Made by a program: the position numbers and the translations under genes. Under the pieces are notes generated by a model that made no database searches, had not been told where the DNA came from, and saw only the letters and a program-made list of their open reading frames with translations. Shown here piece after piece: positions 13,486 to 24,885 of a DNA stretch of 64,000 bases. Numbering within the stretch: position 1 is the first letter of the stretch; each line of letters begins with the position of its first letter. The DNA comes from Homalodisca vitripennis. Taxonomy: Eukaryota > Arthropoda > Insecta > Hemiptera > Cicadellidae. The DNA lies in the NCBI RefSeq assembly GCF_021130785.1, contig NC_060214.1, positions 4,491,001 through 4,555,000 of the forward strand, written 5' to 3'.

Positions 13486-14443
13486 AGTGTTTTAGGACCA
13501 TCTATTGTCTGTTACACTACTTCTTGTAAGGTTACTTTTCATTTTCCTTCCACAATAAATCTAGAATGTTTATAGTGGTGTTAGGCTACTTGTAAATGAT
13601 AACCTTGAATAAAACTAAATAGGTTAGAAGTGAGTGGTTGAATTAATTTTGTTGCTCTTAAAAAAACTTGTATTACATGCATATTTATGATGGATACTTT
13701 CAAATTCTTCTTTGAAATACTAACAATAAATAATACCTGTAATATTTAACCGTTTATATCTTTTATTTAATAATATTATGAGCTAACTGTTATTATTATA
13801 TGATACTGTTTCTGCAGTGTTTAATATTCAACTTTACTTTAGTAATTATGTGGTTATATGACTCAGTTTTATGTGGTTAGCTAAATTATAATTATCATAT
13901 TATAAGTAGCCTATAAAAAGTTATGTAATGATGGCTAATTTAAAGTTTTACAATTAGTTATACATTGAAAATTTATTCCAATTAAAGATGATCTATAAAA
14001 ATATACTAAGTTGAACTGTGGGGGAAGCATTACATTTGGTCTATAATTTTTTTCATATATTTAAAGATATGATCTTAAAAACAAATCATATCTTATACAT
14101 ATTATTGATTTAAATGAGCTAGTTTTCTGTTTTAAGTTTTCCTGCAATAGCTGATTTTAACACTGACTGTTGTAACTATGGATATCAGTTTTACTTAAAT
14201 CAACTAGATTATTTCATTGTCTTATAATAATTCTGTTAATTATGAATGGAATATACATTGATGCACTTAGTCTGATGCAACTATGGACAACGGTTTTACT
14301 CAAATCGACTGGATTGTTTCATTATCTTGTTACAATTCTGTTAATTATGAAATCACAAATCAGAAGTTTTATTGGCCATTAAGTAATCCAAAGATTAGAA
14401 TAGGCTTCGTCAAAAAACTTATTATTTTTTTAGCCTAATTCCA

Positions 14444-14446
<3 letters not shown>
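13486..14446. other. intronic AT-rich sequence
   Basis: Nothing recognised apart from a loose duplication of a segment near 14160-14360 (GACTGTTGTAACTATGGA against GATGCAACTATGGACAACGG). Confidence 0.4.

Positions 14447-14489
<43 letters not shown>
14447..14489. repeat. (TA)n microsatellite
   Basis: About 21 uninterrupted TA dinucleotides. Confidence 0.95.
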
Positions 14490-14490
<1 letters not shown>

Positions 14491-14599
14491 TAGTTTCCAG
14501 TCATATCTGTTATAATAAATTCTGAAATCTACTCAAATAAATAAAACATTAAAAATACAGAGACATGGAGTTAAAATATAAAATTTAAAATAAATATAA

Positions 14600-17180
14600 T
14601 AAATTATGGAGTATCTTTATATATTTTTTGTTTACTTACAACATATCACGTTTCATATACTCCTCAACACTGTAAAATTCCTTAAGCTTAAGCCACTCTG
14701 ACATATTTGATTAAATTGTTTTAAAGGTAAAGCTCTAACAAAAAGAGGAAGCTTATTAAATAGTTTTAGTTGCTGGTATTTATGGCTTTTATAATATTTA
14801 TCTAGCCTTATATTAGGAGTTCTTAGATTATCTTTTGATCTGGTATCATACTCATAGAGTGTACATTGTGTTTCAAACCTATCTTCATTTTCTTTTACAT
14901 ATATTAGGTTATAGAAAATATAAGTACATGCCAAGGTCATAATTTTAAGCCTAGAAAAATGTCTGGACTCTTGGTATGATAATCCAGTTAATATTTTAAT
15001 TGCTTTTTTCTGCCAGACAAAAACGTTTTTTGCTGTACTGGAATTACCCCACAGTGGAAGGCCGTAACACAAGTGGCTATGAAATAAGCCGTTGTACGTC
15101 ATTATAAGTGTTTCTAAGTTTACACAGTACTTCAATTTTCTTAGTAGGAAAATTACCCTAGATAATTTTTTACAGAGATTATCAATATGCACATTCCAGC
15201 ACAATTCTCTATCTAGATAGAAGCCAAGTAGTTTTATAGATTTGAATAAACTATCATTAATTCAATAGTTTTTAAGTGCGAATATTATATTTTCAGTTTT
15301 GTTTTCATTTATTAAAAGGCTATTTGCAGAATATCAAGCTTTAGCTACTTCTAGGGATTTATTTAATTGCAACATTACATTGGCAATATTTCCATCTACA
15401 CTAATCAGTGTGGTGTCATCTGCGTATAGTACAGATAGGCAAGGTATATTTACACTAAAGTCATTTACATAGATTAAAAAAAGAAAAGGCCCCAATAAAG
15501 ATCCTTGAGGGACACCGGCTATGACATTTAAATAATCAGATTGAGAATTATTTACTTTAACAACCTGCTTTCTATTAGTTACTTAACTTTCTAACAAATT
15601 TAACTCCACATCTTAATGCCACAATATTCTAGTTTTCTACATAATATACTATGGGACATATTGCCAAAGGTTTTGCTTAAGTCAATCAGACTAGAACCCT
15701 ATAACTAACTTGCTTTCAAAATCTTTTAAAATTACATCAACATTAGTTTCCACAGCCATTACAGTGGGGAGTTTAGGCCTAAACCCATATTGATGGTCAT
15801 ATAGCAATGAATTATTTACAAAATAATTATGCAATTGAGACAACAAACAAGATTCAATTATTTTACTAAAAACAGGCACAATTGCAATGGGTCGGTAATT
15901 CTCTGGTAGATTTCTGTTACCTTTTTTTAAAACTAGAGTGACTAGCTGATTTTAGACAATCTGGAAATTGGCCTTTAAACACAGTTAAATTTATCAAGTA
16001 AGTAAGAAGCACTATTATCACATTAATTATATGCTTTATTTATATATATATATTATTATTATATATATTATTATATTTATACAAAATTTGAGAACCCATA
16101 AATATCCTCACTGCATGTATATTAACCTATTAACAATAAATTTTACCAAACTACCATCAATCGTGTTCCACTTAAAATTCAAATTCCCTTTATCAGGGAG
16201 AGGAAAATTATTCAAAAAGTCATTGTGAGTTAAACCATTTACAGACTTTATGGTGTTGTTAGTCAATAGTACATTAACAAAATAACTGTTTAACTCTCCT
16301 GGCAAGAGTGGTATATTTTTTGAGATATTTGATTTCTTAACTCCAGATTCATTTCTTACAATATTCCATGCCATTTTACATTTATTTGGAGCATTTGATA
16401 TTAGATAATTATTTGCAGAAATTTTTTCTTCAGAAATGGTCTTGTTGTAAATTTTCCTATATCTCATATCTATCCTTATCAACTGTATTACAACTTTTCT
16501 TCCACTTATCATGAAATTAACAAGTAAGCTCTCATATTTTGTAGTTGAGGTGTGAACCATCTTTTAAAACGTTGTCTTGAATTGCCCTTGCCTTTTACAC
16601 TGACTATTGGACAGTTAAAAATATTAGATACAATATTTACAAAGAATTCAAATGCTATATTTACATCACTAACAAGATACAAAAGAGTCCAGTCTGTCAT
16701 TTCTTTAAATTTTAATAAGGCTAAACAATCGTTCCCTTGAAAGATGTCGTGTTGTTGATTGTATGTCATTACATTGTTTTGGCCTAACTTTATTTAAGTC
16801 AAACTCAACCAAGACCCCAACATGGTCTGAGACTATATCCTGGTTAATGAGAGAACAACAATATAGCTCCTGTTTGACATTTGCATAGACATTATCAAGA
16901 CACAAATAATTTCTGGATGGCTGCTCATTAACATAATATACCTTAGTAGACCTAAGAACATTAAAAAAATACTGTACATAGGGCCTATTTGGTTTTAAAA
17001 TATCAACATTTACATCCCCGCATAAAGTAAAATGTGTGTGTGTGGTCTATCCAATAAATCCAATATTAAGCGTTCAAAATTGTTTATAAAATTATTAAAA
17101 TCTGAGTCTGGAGTTCTATATACATTTAATAAAATAAAATAAAAATCTAACAGTAAAATAGCAGACACTTAACATAAATA
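14600..17180 (-). mobile_element. decayed Jockey/CR1-like LINE, ORF2 on minus strand
   Basis: Reading right to left, the conceptual protein has an APE-type endonuclease end (YRTPDSDF near 17110, CGDVNVD near 17005, SDHVGVLVEFD near 16830), a linker, then a reverse transcriptase. RT pieces visible are SKIIESCLLSQL and YGFRP (15790-15880), DLSKTFG (near 15670, the usual KAFD altered), GVPQGSLLGPFLF (15461-15530), YADDTTLIS (15402-15430) and the C-terminal region with GLPLWGNS and LFNKLPL (14653-15204). Several frameshifts and stops break the frame, so it is inactive. The 5' part is missing beyond about 17180. It lies in the long intron of l(3)mbt, antisense to it. Confidence 0.9.
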
Positions 17181-17869
17181 ATTAATACAATATTTAGATA
17201 CATTTATATGTTCATATTTCAAGCCACAATTTACCATTATTGATGAGCCCCCCCCGAGTAAGAGGTGGTTTCCTCTTATACAATTATAAGATACGCTAAG
17301 TGTATCACTGTATATGAATGTAGTATACACTTAGTGTGACACATTTGAGACACAAAAATTCTGTCTACAAAGAAAAACAATGTGCATAGCTTCTGTAGGC
17401 ATTAAAGCAATACAGATTTTAAAGATAAAAAATATTTGTATAGGGTAATGATTAACTTCAATAATTTTGCATAACAGCATTTTGTTCAAACTTGTTGTAT
17501 GCCAAGTCTGTGTTAACACATTTTCAATAGCTTACTTGTTATCTAATGCCTGACAGCTGTACGTTGATAAACTAGTGATATTTGCTTGAAAGAAAATAAT
17601 TCAAGAGTACAAAGTCTGACCGCTTTTGTGGCTCATTATAAAATTGTTACTAAAGCGTGTGGTGAACACATTATTGTTCAATATGAGTTTTGCTAGTTTT
17701 CGGTTGTCATAGCAGAGACTGGTAGAAATAACGATGAACACATAATTATAATTGTGTTTTGAGTGAGATGACAGTTAGGCTACATACCGGTTGTCTCAAT
17801 AGTAAAACCACATCCAAATATAAGTTACCACATGTTTATATTGGGAGAAATTACCATTAGCCACTGAGA
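17181..17869. other. intronic AT-rich sequence
   Basis: No feature recognised. A C-run (GAGCCCCCCCCGAG) lies near 17245. Confidence 0.4.
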
Positions 17870-18600
17870 CCCTTTCTCTGTCCATTACGCTGATGATACA
17901 ACCATCATTAATTAAGGTTTAGACGTCTTGAATGTTAAAGGTAAACTTAAAAGTTCAATGGAACAAGCACAACACTGGTTTGCAGAAAATAACTTAATAA
18001 TAAATTAAAATAAGACAATACAATCTGTTTTATTTAAAGAACCATTTAGATATTGATGAGATTGATCTGTTTAAGCCTTTAAAATTACTTGGTTTCAAAC
18101 TGAATAGCAAACTATGTTGGGATGAACATGTAAATTATCTCTGTAAAAACCTCTCTAGAGTATGTTGTCTCTTAAGAAAACTAAAGGATTGTGTGAACCA
18201 GAAAGTACTTAGGTATTATGGTATATTTTGGCATTTTTCACAGTCATGTAATCTGTGGAATATGACTTTGGGGTAATGCCGGTTCAGCCAAAAGGGCATT
18301 TACTTGAAAGCTGGCATATACAAATTTGCCATATAAAAGAAAGCTCTGAGAATAATAAGTGGATTATTTAAATCTCATTCATGTAAAACCATTTTTCAAC
18401 AACTTAATAATTATTATGACTCTCATTTATATTTATATTAACATATAAAAAGTTATATGTTACGCCTTTTAACATTGTAAAAGAAAATATTAACAACTTC
18501 AATGATCGTAATTCTATACATAACTACTACAGAAGACAAATATAAAACCTTATTAAACGTAATATTAGATGAATAAATATTTCAATAGTTTTAAATATCA
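17870..18600 (+). mobile_element. decayed LINE reverse transcriptase fragment, plus strand
   Basis: A plus-strand conceptual translation gives YADDTTIIN near 17886, then QAQHWFAENNLIIN, LNSKLCWDEHVNYLC and KNLSRVCCLLRKLKDCVN. This is the same C-terminal RT region as in the inverted copy at 14600-17180, with in-frame stops. It is a fragment of a related element in opposite orientation. Confidence 0.8.
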
Positions 18601-19649
18601 ACAGGTTTTGATGTACAGTAAACTGCCAATTTCTGTTAGATCGCTTCCAAGTAAAAAATACAGTTCTACTCTGTAGCTAAGTGGTTTAAGAGTAAAGCAT
18701 TTTATACGGTTGAATAATATATGGACTGTAATATGGTGGATCTTGTAATCTAGCTTTGTTTTATGTATGACGATGCCTATAATTGTAACTTGCTTACTTA
18801 ATGAAAAATACAATTCTTGATTCTTATCAATAAACATGGTCGAGAGGTGGTTGGTGTGGTTGTTAGCATGTATTAGCTAGATGAAATCAGTATACCTCTT
18901 TTAATGTGGGGATTTCCTCGATCATATGTTTGCTCACTATGGGAGTTAGATAGCCTACCTCCACCAACAGTTAGTCAACCATTTCAGTTCATCATCTTCA
19001 CTGGCATACTTTTACAAATATAGATATACCTTAATATCAAAATTAATAATAAATGTGTATTAAATTATTCACTTTATCCTCATGACTAAGCTTAGGCCTA
19101 TCATTCATGCCTAACTAAGTGACTCATGCACATCGTTTGGGCGTATTGTGCAGTAAAATAGTATGTATACTGGTGTTTTCACAAGTGCTTGTAAACATTT
19201 TTTTCTGGGATTTTTTTACACATGAAATATAACTAAATATAAACAGTTGAATGAAACAAAAAGCACATTGAGTGAAGGCATAAAATAAAATAACTTCTGT
19301 TTAATGAGAATATAATCTACTTAAAATGGTTTCATGTAGATCAGTAAGTTCACATAGATGTATGGGCAGCACTGAAAAGTGAATATAGGTCTAGGCTGTA
19401 ACATCGGTATGGTTTTTTTGGATACACATAAGTGGATAACATTAATGGTTTGCATTTGTATAGTATTTAAGCAATCACCAAATATTTTCTCTGTACATTT
19501 AAAGGTACTTTTGGTTTACTACGTGACAGTAAGATTGAGAATAAATATAATTTAGTTGTCACACATAAACAAAACAAAAGTGTTACAGAAGATGAAGATA
19601 TCATAGGCCGGAGGAAGTGAGGTGTTAATATAGGTCTTTACGGTTACAG
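18601..19649. other. end of long l(3)mbt intron
   Basis: AT-rich, no coding feature recognised. It ends CGGTTACAG at 19649, the acceptor for the next exon. Confidence 0.5.
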
Positions 19650-19885
19650 TAGCGCCAGTTCCATCGGATCCGGCCACATGACTAGCCTGATTATCCCCCA
19701 GAGTCAGGCCCCCCAGTGTTCTGCGCCCATCAGTGGACTCATGGTACCCCCCACGGGGGCTCCCCCCACACCCCCCACCAAGAGTTTATTGGTCCCGGTC
19801 TCGGTTGGACCCAACAGCAAGGGCTCACTGCTTCACCCGGCCACCTACTCCAACGGCAAGAAGAGTCTTGACCCCAGCTCGATAG
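19650..19885 (+). CDS. l(3)mbt: l(3)mbt exon c: continuation of Pro-rich region
   Basis: The first base completes the codon left by exon b (AG + T, Ser). It encodes about 78 residues, including SLIIPQSQ, GLMVPPTG and SLLVPVS, so the recurring hydrophobic-Pro motif of exon b carries on. This supports the splice across 15 kb. It ends CGATAG before GTAAGTG, leaving one base of a codon. No known domain is visible; it is presumably disordered. Confidence 0.8.
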
Positions 19886-20634
19886 GTAAGTGTCTATCGC
19901 TTAGTGTTTACCAATACAAATATAGTGACTGTCATTCTAATATCAAATGGAGGGCATTAACCATTGTTGTTTACGCTCTTTGGGGATTTAAACTTGTTAG
20001 AAATTAGTATTAGTAAATCATAAATTTGTTTAAAAGACAGCACTCTACGATGCCGTGCCGTAATGTAAGAAGGTTATTTACTTTAAAATGTCAAATAAAT
20101 ACATGTATTTTATTGTACTTTATTTTGAATGTACACTAAGCATTTACACAGTTATACGTATGTCTAAGAAACAGAGTAAAGAAGATGCTGTAATATTCTA
20201 TAGGAACTTATCAATATTGCAAACGTATAAAAAGTTTTAATATAAAATTAATAGTCCAAAAATTAATATTTTGTTCAGTGAAAACTATGTAGAATCATAA
20301 AACTTAGGTTTATACAGTGTATATGTAAAAAAGTTTGTTTAGATACATATTTACATTTTTTAATCTATTGTAGATTTTTGTGGTACTGTATTATAACATG
20401 GCTATGTTATTTTTGCAACAATTACTGAATTACAATTGGCTCATATATGGGGAAAATAGAAAACTACATTACTTTTTGTTTTGAAAAAATAAAAGTAACG
20501 ACAACGTAGATACAAAAATATATAGATTTATAGTAAATAGAAAATTTAATAATGTATTTGCTGAGTATTGTTTGATTATCTACAAACTATTTGTAATGAA
20601 TGTACAGTAACCCGACCAACAATATTTGCTGCAG
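19886..20634. other. l(3)mbt intron
   Basis: AT-rich, no feature recognised. It ends ATTTGCTGCAG. Confidence 0.6.
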
Positions 20635-20822
20635 GAAGAGACAACAAACAGTCAGTCCTGGTGAAGCCACCAGAGGGAGGGAATTTCCCCTCTCTGCCCC
20701 CCCTCCAGCCTATCAGTTCCAATAATGGTATTGGCAAGACACTCCTAGCCAAGGCACCCAATGGACTCAACATGCCGGAGTCCCTGGTCATGACTCCCAT
20801 ATCAGACATCGAGGCCATCAAG
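20635..20822 (+). CDS. l(3)mbt: l(3)mbt exon d
   Basis: Starts after TTGCTGCAG with two bases completing a Gly codon. It encodes about 62 residues, including KQSVLVKPPEGG, NFPSLPPLQP and SNNGIGKTLLAKAPNG, and ends MTPISDIEAIK before GTAAAT in phase 0. No recognised domain. The 3' half of this exon, with its donor, is repeated five times in the following intron. Confidence 0.8.
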
Positions 20823-20844
20823 GTAAATATTATTTATCACCTTT

Positions 20845-21445
20845 TAAAACTGTTCCAATAATGGTATTGGCAAGGCGCCCAATGGACTCAACATGCCGGA
20901 GTCCCTGGTCATTACTCCCATATCGGACATTGAGACCGTCAAGGTAAATATATCACCTATTACAACTGTTCCAATAATGGTATTGGCAAGACACTCTTAG
21001 CCAAGGCACCCAATGGGCTCAACATGCCGAAGTCCCTGGTCATGACTCCCATATCGGACATCGAGGCCATCAAGGTAAATATTATTTACCACCTTTTACA
21101 ACTGTTCCAATAATGGTATTGGCAAGGCACCCAATGGACTGAACATGCCGGAGTCCCTGGTCATGACTCCCATATCGGACATCGAGGCCATCAAGGTAAA
21201 TATTATTTACCACCTTTTACAACTGTTCCAATAATGGTATTGGCAAGGCACCCAATGGACTCAAAATGCCGGAGTCCCTGGTCATGACTCCCATATCGGA
21301 CATTGAGACCATCAAGGTAAATATTATTTACCACCTTTTACAACTGTTCCTATAATGGTATTGGCAAGGCACCCAATGGACTGAACATGCCGGAGTCCCT
21401 GGTTATGACTCCCACATCGGACATCAAGACCATCAAGGTAAATAT
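20845..21445 (+). repeat. five tandem partial copies of l(3)mbt exon d with donor sites
   Basis: The 3' part of exon d (from TTCCAATAATGGTATTGGCAAG to ATCAAGGTAAAT) plus about 25 bp of intron recurs about every 120 bp, with copies ending near 20942, 21075, 21197, 21319 and 21438. Each copy ends in an intact AAG/GTAAAT donor. None has a polypyrimidine-AG acceptor, because the duplicated part starts inside the exon. The second tandem copy (20969-21075) keeps the ACACTC..AGCCAAG segment that the others have lost, so copies differ by a shared 12-15-bp deletion. Confidence 0.9.
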
Positions 21446-22249
21446 ATCACCTATATTACAACTGTTACTTCTATAGTGCACATTGATCATCAATGGGATG
21501 TGATTAGATAAAGTAATTAAGTCAGAAACTGGTGTTCATTCATCCATTTCTGCTCTATATGGATTTCAACATATTTGCTGATACCACTGGCATCCATACT
21601 GTGCAGACAATTGGAGAGTAAAACTATAACTCTTTGACTTCAAGTCATTAAGAAATATGCAAAGCCAAAGTAATTACATCATTTCTCTGTGAATGTTAAT
21701 ATAAGCAGACAGCTCAAGTTTTCTTATCTTATTCTTTCTTATTGAATATTTGAGTTTTAGTTTACCTTTCTTCTGAGTTTTTTGTGGTTTCTTTTCAACC
21801 TTACTATGAAAATGAGTAGGTCTAAATTTTTTTTACTTTTTTCTTGTAAATGTACTATTTTTTTATTAGTAGTGTGTTATTTGTGTAATCTTATACAAGT
21901 ATTAAGTCAATATAATTACAGAACCACAATTAATATTTCCTTACTTTAGTTATCCATTTAAAATTCTTCATAAATATTATATAGATTTTATCAGACCACT
22001 GATTATGTGTATCAGAAACTGTTTTATGTACTAAATCGACACTGAAAATCGTTTATACATTACACTTGAATTTTAATTATGAGTTTTTATAAAATCAGGG
22101 GTTTCTCTTTCTTGATATCCTAGTTGATATGCCAAAATTTATATATACTTATTTCTATCGCCTTTAAAAAAGTAAAAATTGTAGATTGTGAAATGTTTCC
22201 TTGTCCAATTGAATCCTTTTGTATTTAAGTTATTTGTTTTATTTTCTAG
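21446..22249. other. l(3)mbt intron
   Basis: AT-rich, with nothing recognised. It ends TTATTTTCTAG. Confidence 0.5.
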
Positions 22250-22705
22250 AACAAACCTGAAAAAATATCTGATGAAATGACAATAGAGCGGACCCCGATG
22301 GTGAGCGAGGGAACCTCTATGGCCACAATTGTGAGGGTAGACGATGAGTGCAGAGCAGAGGAAATGGGGATGAGAGGCACCGATTGTAGCGAAGGCTTGG
22401 TTCTGGATGGGGAGGTGACAGTGAGAAGACTTGTTGGACCGGACAAGGAAGAAATTCCGGAGAAGAAACAGATAGAAGATGATGTAAAAATTGAGCTGGT
22501 CAAGAAGAAACAGGTGGAGGATGATGTGAAAATAGAGTTGATGAAGAAGAAACAGATAGATGATGACGTGAAGATAGAATTGGTGAAACCAGAACGACAG
22601 AAACTCCCTCCACCCAGGTATCAGAAGCCGGAAGATCTGAACCCCATGGAGGTCTTGGAATGGGATCACCAAGGTGTTGGAAAACTTCCAGGAAGTAATA
22701 TCAAG
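22250..22705 (+). CDS. l(3)mbt: l(3)mbt exon e: charged region with 14-residue repeat
   Basis: Starts after TTTTCTAG in phase 0 and encodes 152 residues. The middle carries three copies of a 14-residue charged repeat, consensus KKKQ(I/V)(E/D)DDVKIEL(V/M), between about 22460 and 22585; it may form a coiled coil or a charged helix. It is followed by KLPPPRYQKPEDLNP and VLEWDHQGVG. It ends GGAAGTAATATCAAG before GTATAT. An ATG at 22277 is internal; the frame is open before it and joins exon d. The long opposite-strand frame here is a shadow of this exon. Confidence 0.85.
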
Positions 22706-22944
22706 GTATATACTTTCGAATGATGTTACTCATTAAAAATGCCAAATAACAAAATTTCAAAACTGTTCATTTTTAAACATTTGCATAGTTGCACTGAATT
22801 TGATTATTTAATGCTATTAAAAAGATTTGACAAATGTTTATTTATTTTTAATCGATTAATTCTCTACATTTTACCAGCTTCTTCTTATTGGAAACTAAAT
22901 GCTTAATATATGATCAAACACTCCAATAAATGAAAATTTTTTAT

Positions 22945-22989
22945 TTTGTGAGGCCTTTCGTGCTCAAAGAACACATCGTCAGACCCTCA
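22945..22989 (-). ncRNA. candidate hammerhead-ribozyme-like core (minus)
   Basis: Mirror image of the plus-strand core in the left arm: CTGACGA is read on the minus strand at 22982-22976 and GAAA at 22959-22956, with the same stem II between. The same caveats apply. Confidence 0.35.
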
Positions 22990-23040
22990 TAACTGAAATA
23001 AAAGTTTTATTTCAGTTGTGTGGGTCTTTTATTTCAGTTA

Positions 23041-23085
23041 TGTGGGTCTGACGATGTGTTCTTTGAGCACGAAAGGCCTCACAAA
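23041..23085 (+). ncRNA. candidate hammerhead-ribozyme-like core (plus)
   Basis: CTGACGA at 23048-23054 fits the CUGANGA box. GTGTTC (23056-23061) pairs with GAGCAC (23065-23070) around TTT as stem II, and GAAA follows at 23071. AGGCCT then a C, a possible cleavage site, comes next. Departures from a canonical motif are one extra U between CTGACGA and stem II, an almost loopless stem III and a weak stem I. Activity is unproven; it could be a relic. Confidence 0.35.
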
Positions 23086-23142
23086 ATAAAAATTTTTCAT
23101 TTATTGGAGTGTTTGATCATATATTAAGCAATTAATTCTCTA

Positions 23143-23920
23143 TTGCACCAAACACTGTTTCATCTAATAAAATTACAACACGCAAACAAGTGCATTGTCA
23201 GTAACTTAAAATAAAATTAAATTAAAATAATATACAATATGATCATATAAAATCAGTTAATACAATGAATCACTAAGTAATCTACAACCTAAAAAAAGTT
23301 CTGTAAACAGTCAACATTTTTATTACAACTTCTCCCACAGTTAAAAATGCTATATTTATAAGTCATTTCAGTATAATTTCTTCTTTTTGGGGGAAACATA
23401 ATGTTTGAACACTACTATTAGATTTGGATGTTCTTTGGTTAAGAAATATTTACATTGATTCACAAAATTGGGATTTTCTTCAGTGAAATTATTGAAACTT
23501 TTCTTATAAATATTTATAAATAAAACGTTTCAAAAAGGACATATAATGAAATTAATTTGACAGACTCTTTCGTGTTTACTGGTTGCACAAAATTAAAACT
23601 GAGTCACATGCAAAAATTTATGAATTTTGACTTAACTATAGAGTATTTTTTGTGGTATCACTATCATTATAGTGGTTATCCATTATACTACTAATTTTGT
23701 ATTATAGCTGTCATATTATAGCTCAAAAACTGACATGTCATTAAATATTAATCAGATACTTGTGGTTATTAAATTCTTTTGACTTCCATAGTAAGTGCGT
23801 TACAAATTCTACAAAACTATATCAATGTGTTATTAGAATATGGAGATGGGTATATTTTCTGTAATTTCTTTTCTTACTGAAAATGACAAAGTTAATTTAT
23901 ACATGGATTTTATTTTGCAG
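23143..23920. other. l(3)mbt intron
   Basis: AT-rich, nothing recognised. It ends TTTATTTTGCAG. Confidence 0.5.
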
Positions 23921-24167
23921 TTCCGTATCAATGAGTATGGATTAGATCTCGTGGTGGATAGTAACAAGGATGAATCTTCTTCAAACACACCAAACTCGAG
24001 CCGACACAGCTACGATGACAATGTTAATTTATTCATGGATTTTATTTTACAGTTCCGTATCAATGAGTATGGATTAGATCTCGTGGTGGATAGTAACAAG
24101 GATGAATCTTCTTCAAACACACCAAACTCGAGCCGACGCAGCTCCGATGACAAACCGCCCAATACAG
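23921..24167 (+). CDS. l(3)mbt: l(3)mbt exon f, internally duplicated with two in-frame acceptors
   Basis: After TTTTGCAG the frame (phase 0) reads FRINEYGLDLVVDSNKDESS, then SNTPNSSR. A 132-bp segment that includes the last about 36 bp of the intron and its acceptor has been duplicated. A second TTTTACAG ends at 24052 and the coding part restarts at 24053, almost identical. Because 132 is divisible by three and the intronic part is open, splicing at either acceptor stays in frame: 24053 gives a short exon, 23921 adds 44 residues including NVNLFMDFILQ from former intron. It ends AATACAG before GTATGA, leaving one base. Which acceptor is used cannot be decided here. Confidence 0.75.
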
Positions 24168-24595
24168 GTATGAAGGAAAAGTAAAAGGTTACTTTTGAGT
24201 TTCATTTTTAAAATATTTTTGTTCTACATTAGCATTGTGCAAAGTTAATTGCTCTATCAATTATTAACAAAATAATATTGTGAGTTAAAATAAGTACTAT
24301 AAAACGTTTTTATCGGTGAATAGCATCAGTTTTCAAATTAAAAAACTTGTTGAAATCTATAAATTCTCATATTTAAATCCCGATAATTGTGATTTTGTGA
24401 TGCTATCAATTGTGTGCTACTTAGTAACATTCCTACTCACAGGAAGGAACAACATCGAGTAACTAGTAAAATAATTAATTTTGCATTGAGTAATAACCTA
24501 AGAACTTTCCATCATCATGTCTTACTTTTAAAAATTTCACAATATTAAACTTTCACGAAAGTATTGTAGACTGAAACTGTCCTGGAATGTTTCAG
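24168..24595. other. l(3)mbt intron
   Basis: No feature recognised. It ends AATGTTTCAG. Confidence 0.5.
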
Positions 24596-24885
24596 AGAGT
24601 AAAACCACAAAGGACATTCTGGGAGAGGCATCGGACAAGATATACTGCTGCGAAGGCTGCGGCTGTTACGGCCTCTACACAGAGTTTCTCATGGATACTC
24701 GGTTCTGCAGTGTCGGCTGCAAGAAGATCGTGCTAGCTCGGACTGAGATAAAGAAGAAGCGGCAAGATGACAAGATGAGAGAGCTGCGATTGAGGCGGAA
24801 ACGAAGGAAGATTAAAATCCTTGCGCAAAGATCGAAGAGAGGCAGCATTGATCAAAAGAGTGGCAAGGAGCAAGGCGATGCCAAG
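24596..24885 (+). CDS. l(3)mbt: l(3)mbt exon g: FCS-type zinc finger and basic tail
   Basis: Two bases complete the codon from exon f (Glu). The exon encodes an FCS-type zinc finger: YCCEGCGCYG, then about 12 residues, then RFCSVGCKK. The Cys-x2-Cys pair and the FCS-x2-C pair would hold one zinc ion. In Polycomb-group and MBT proteins this finger is associated with nucleic-acid binding. A strongly basic stretch follows (EIKKKRQDDK, LRLRRKRRKIKI), likely nuclear localisation. It ends GATGCCAAG before GTTTGA in phase 0; that donor is a weak match, but the frame continues exactly at 25471. Confidence 0.9.

Larger units (their letters stand above)
22855..23142. mobile_element. foldback retro-insertion with 12-bp target duplication (Penelope/retrozyme-like)
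   Basis: A 264-bp insert is flanked by identical 12-bp direct repeats, ATTAATTCTCTA, at 22855-22866 and 23131-23142. Its body is a near-perfect inverted repeat with arms at 22900-23003 and 23027-23130 and a 23-bp loop. Each arm carries CTGACGA, then a hairpin GTGTTC/TTT/GAGCAC, then GAAA, resembling a hammerhead ribozyme core. Such cores are known at the ends of Penelope-like elements and retrozymes. The variable-length target duplication fits target-primed integration. No coding sequence is present, so it would be a non-autonomous or severely truncated copy. Confidence 0.7.

Noticed and set aside
14653..17170. Minus-strand ORFs as a host gene
   Set aside because: Endonuclease and reverse transcriptase motifs with frame breaks identify a dead LINE.
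22139..22672. 177-codon and 85-codon minus-strand frames over exon e
   Set aside because: By-product of the repetitive Lys/Glu/Asp codons in exon e; it extends into intron without splice sites.
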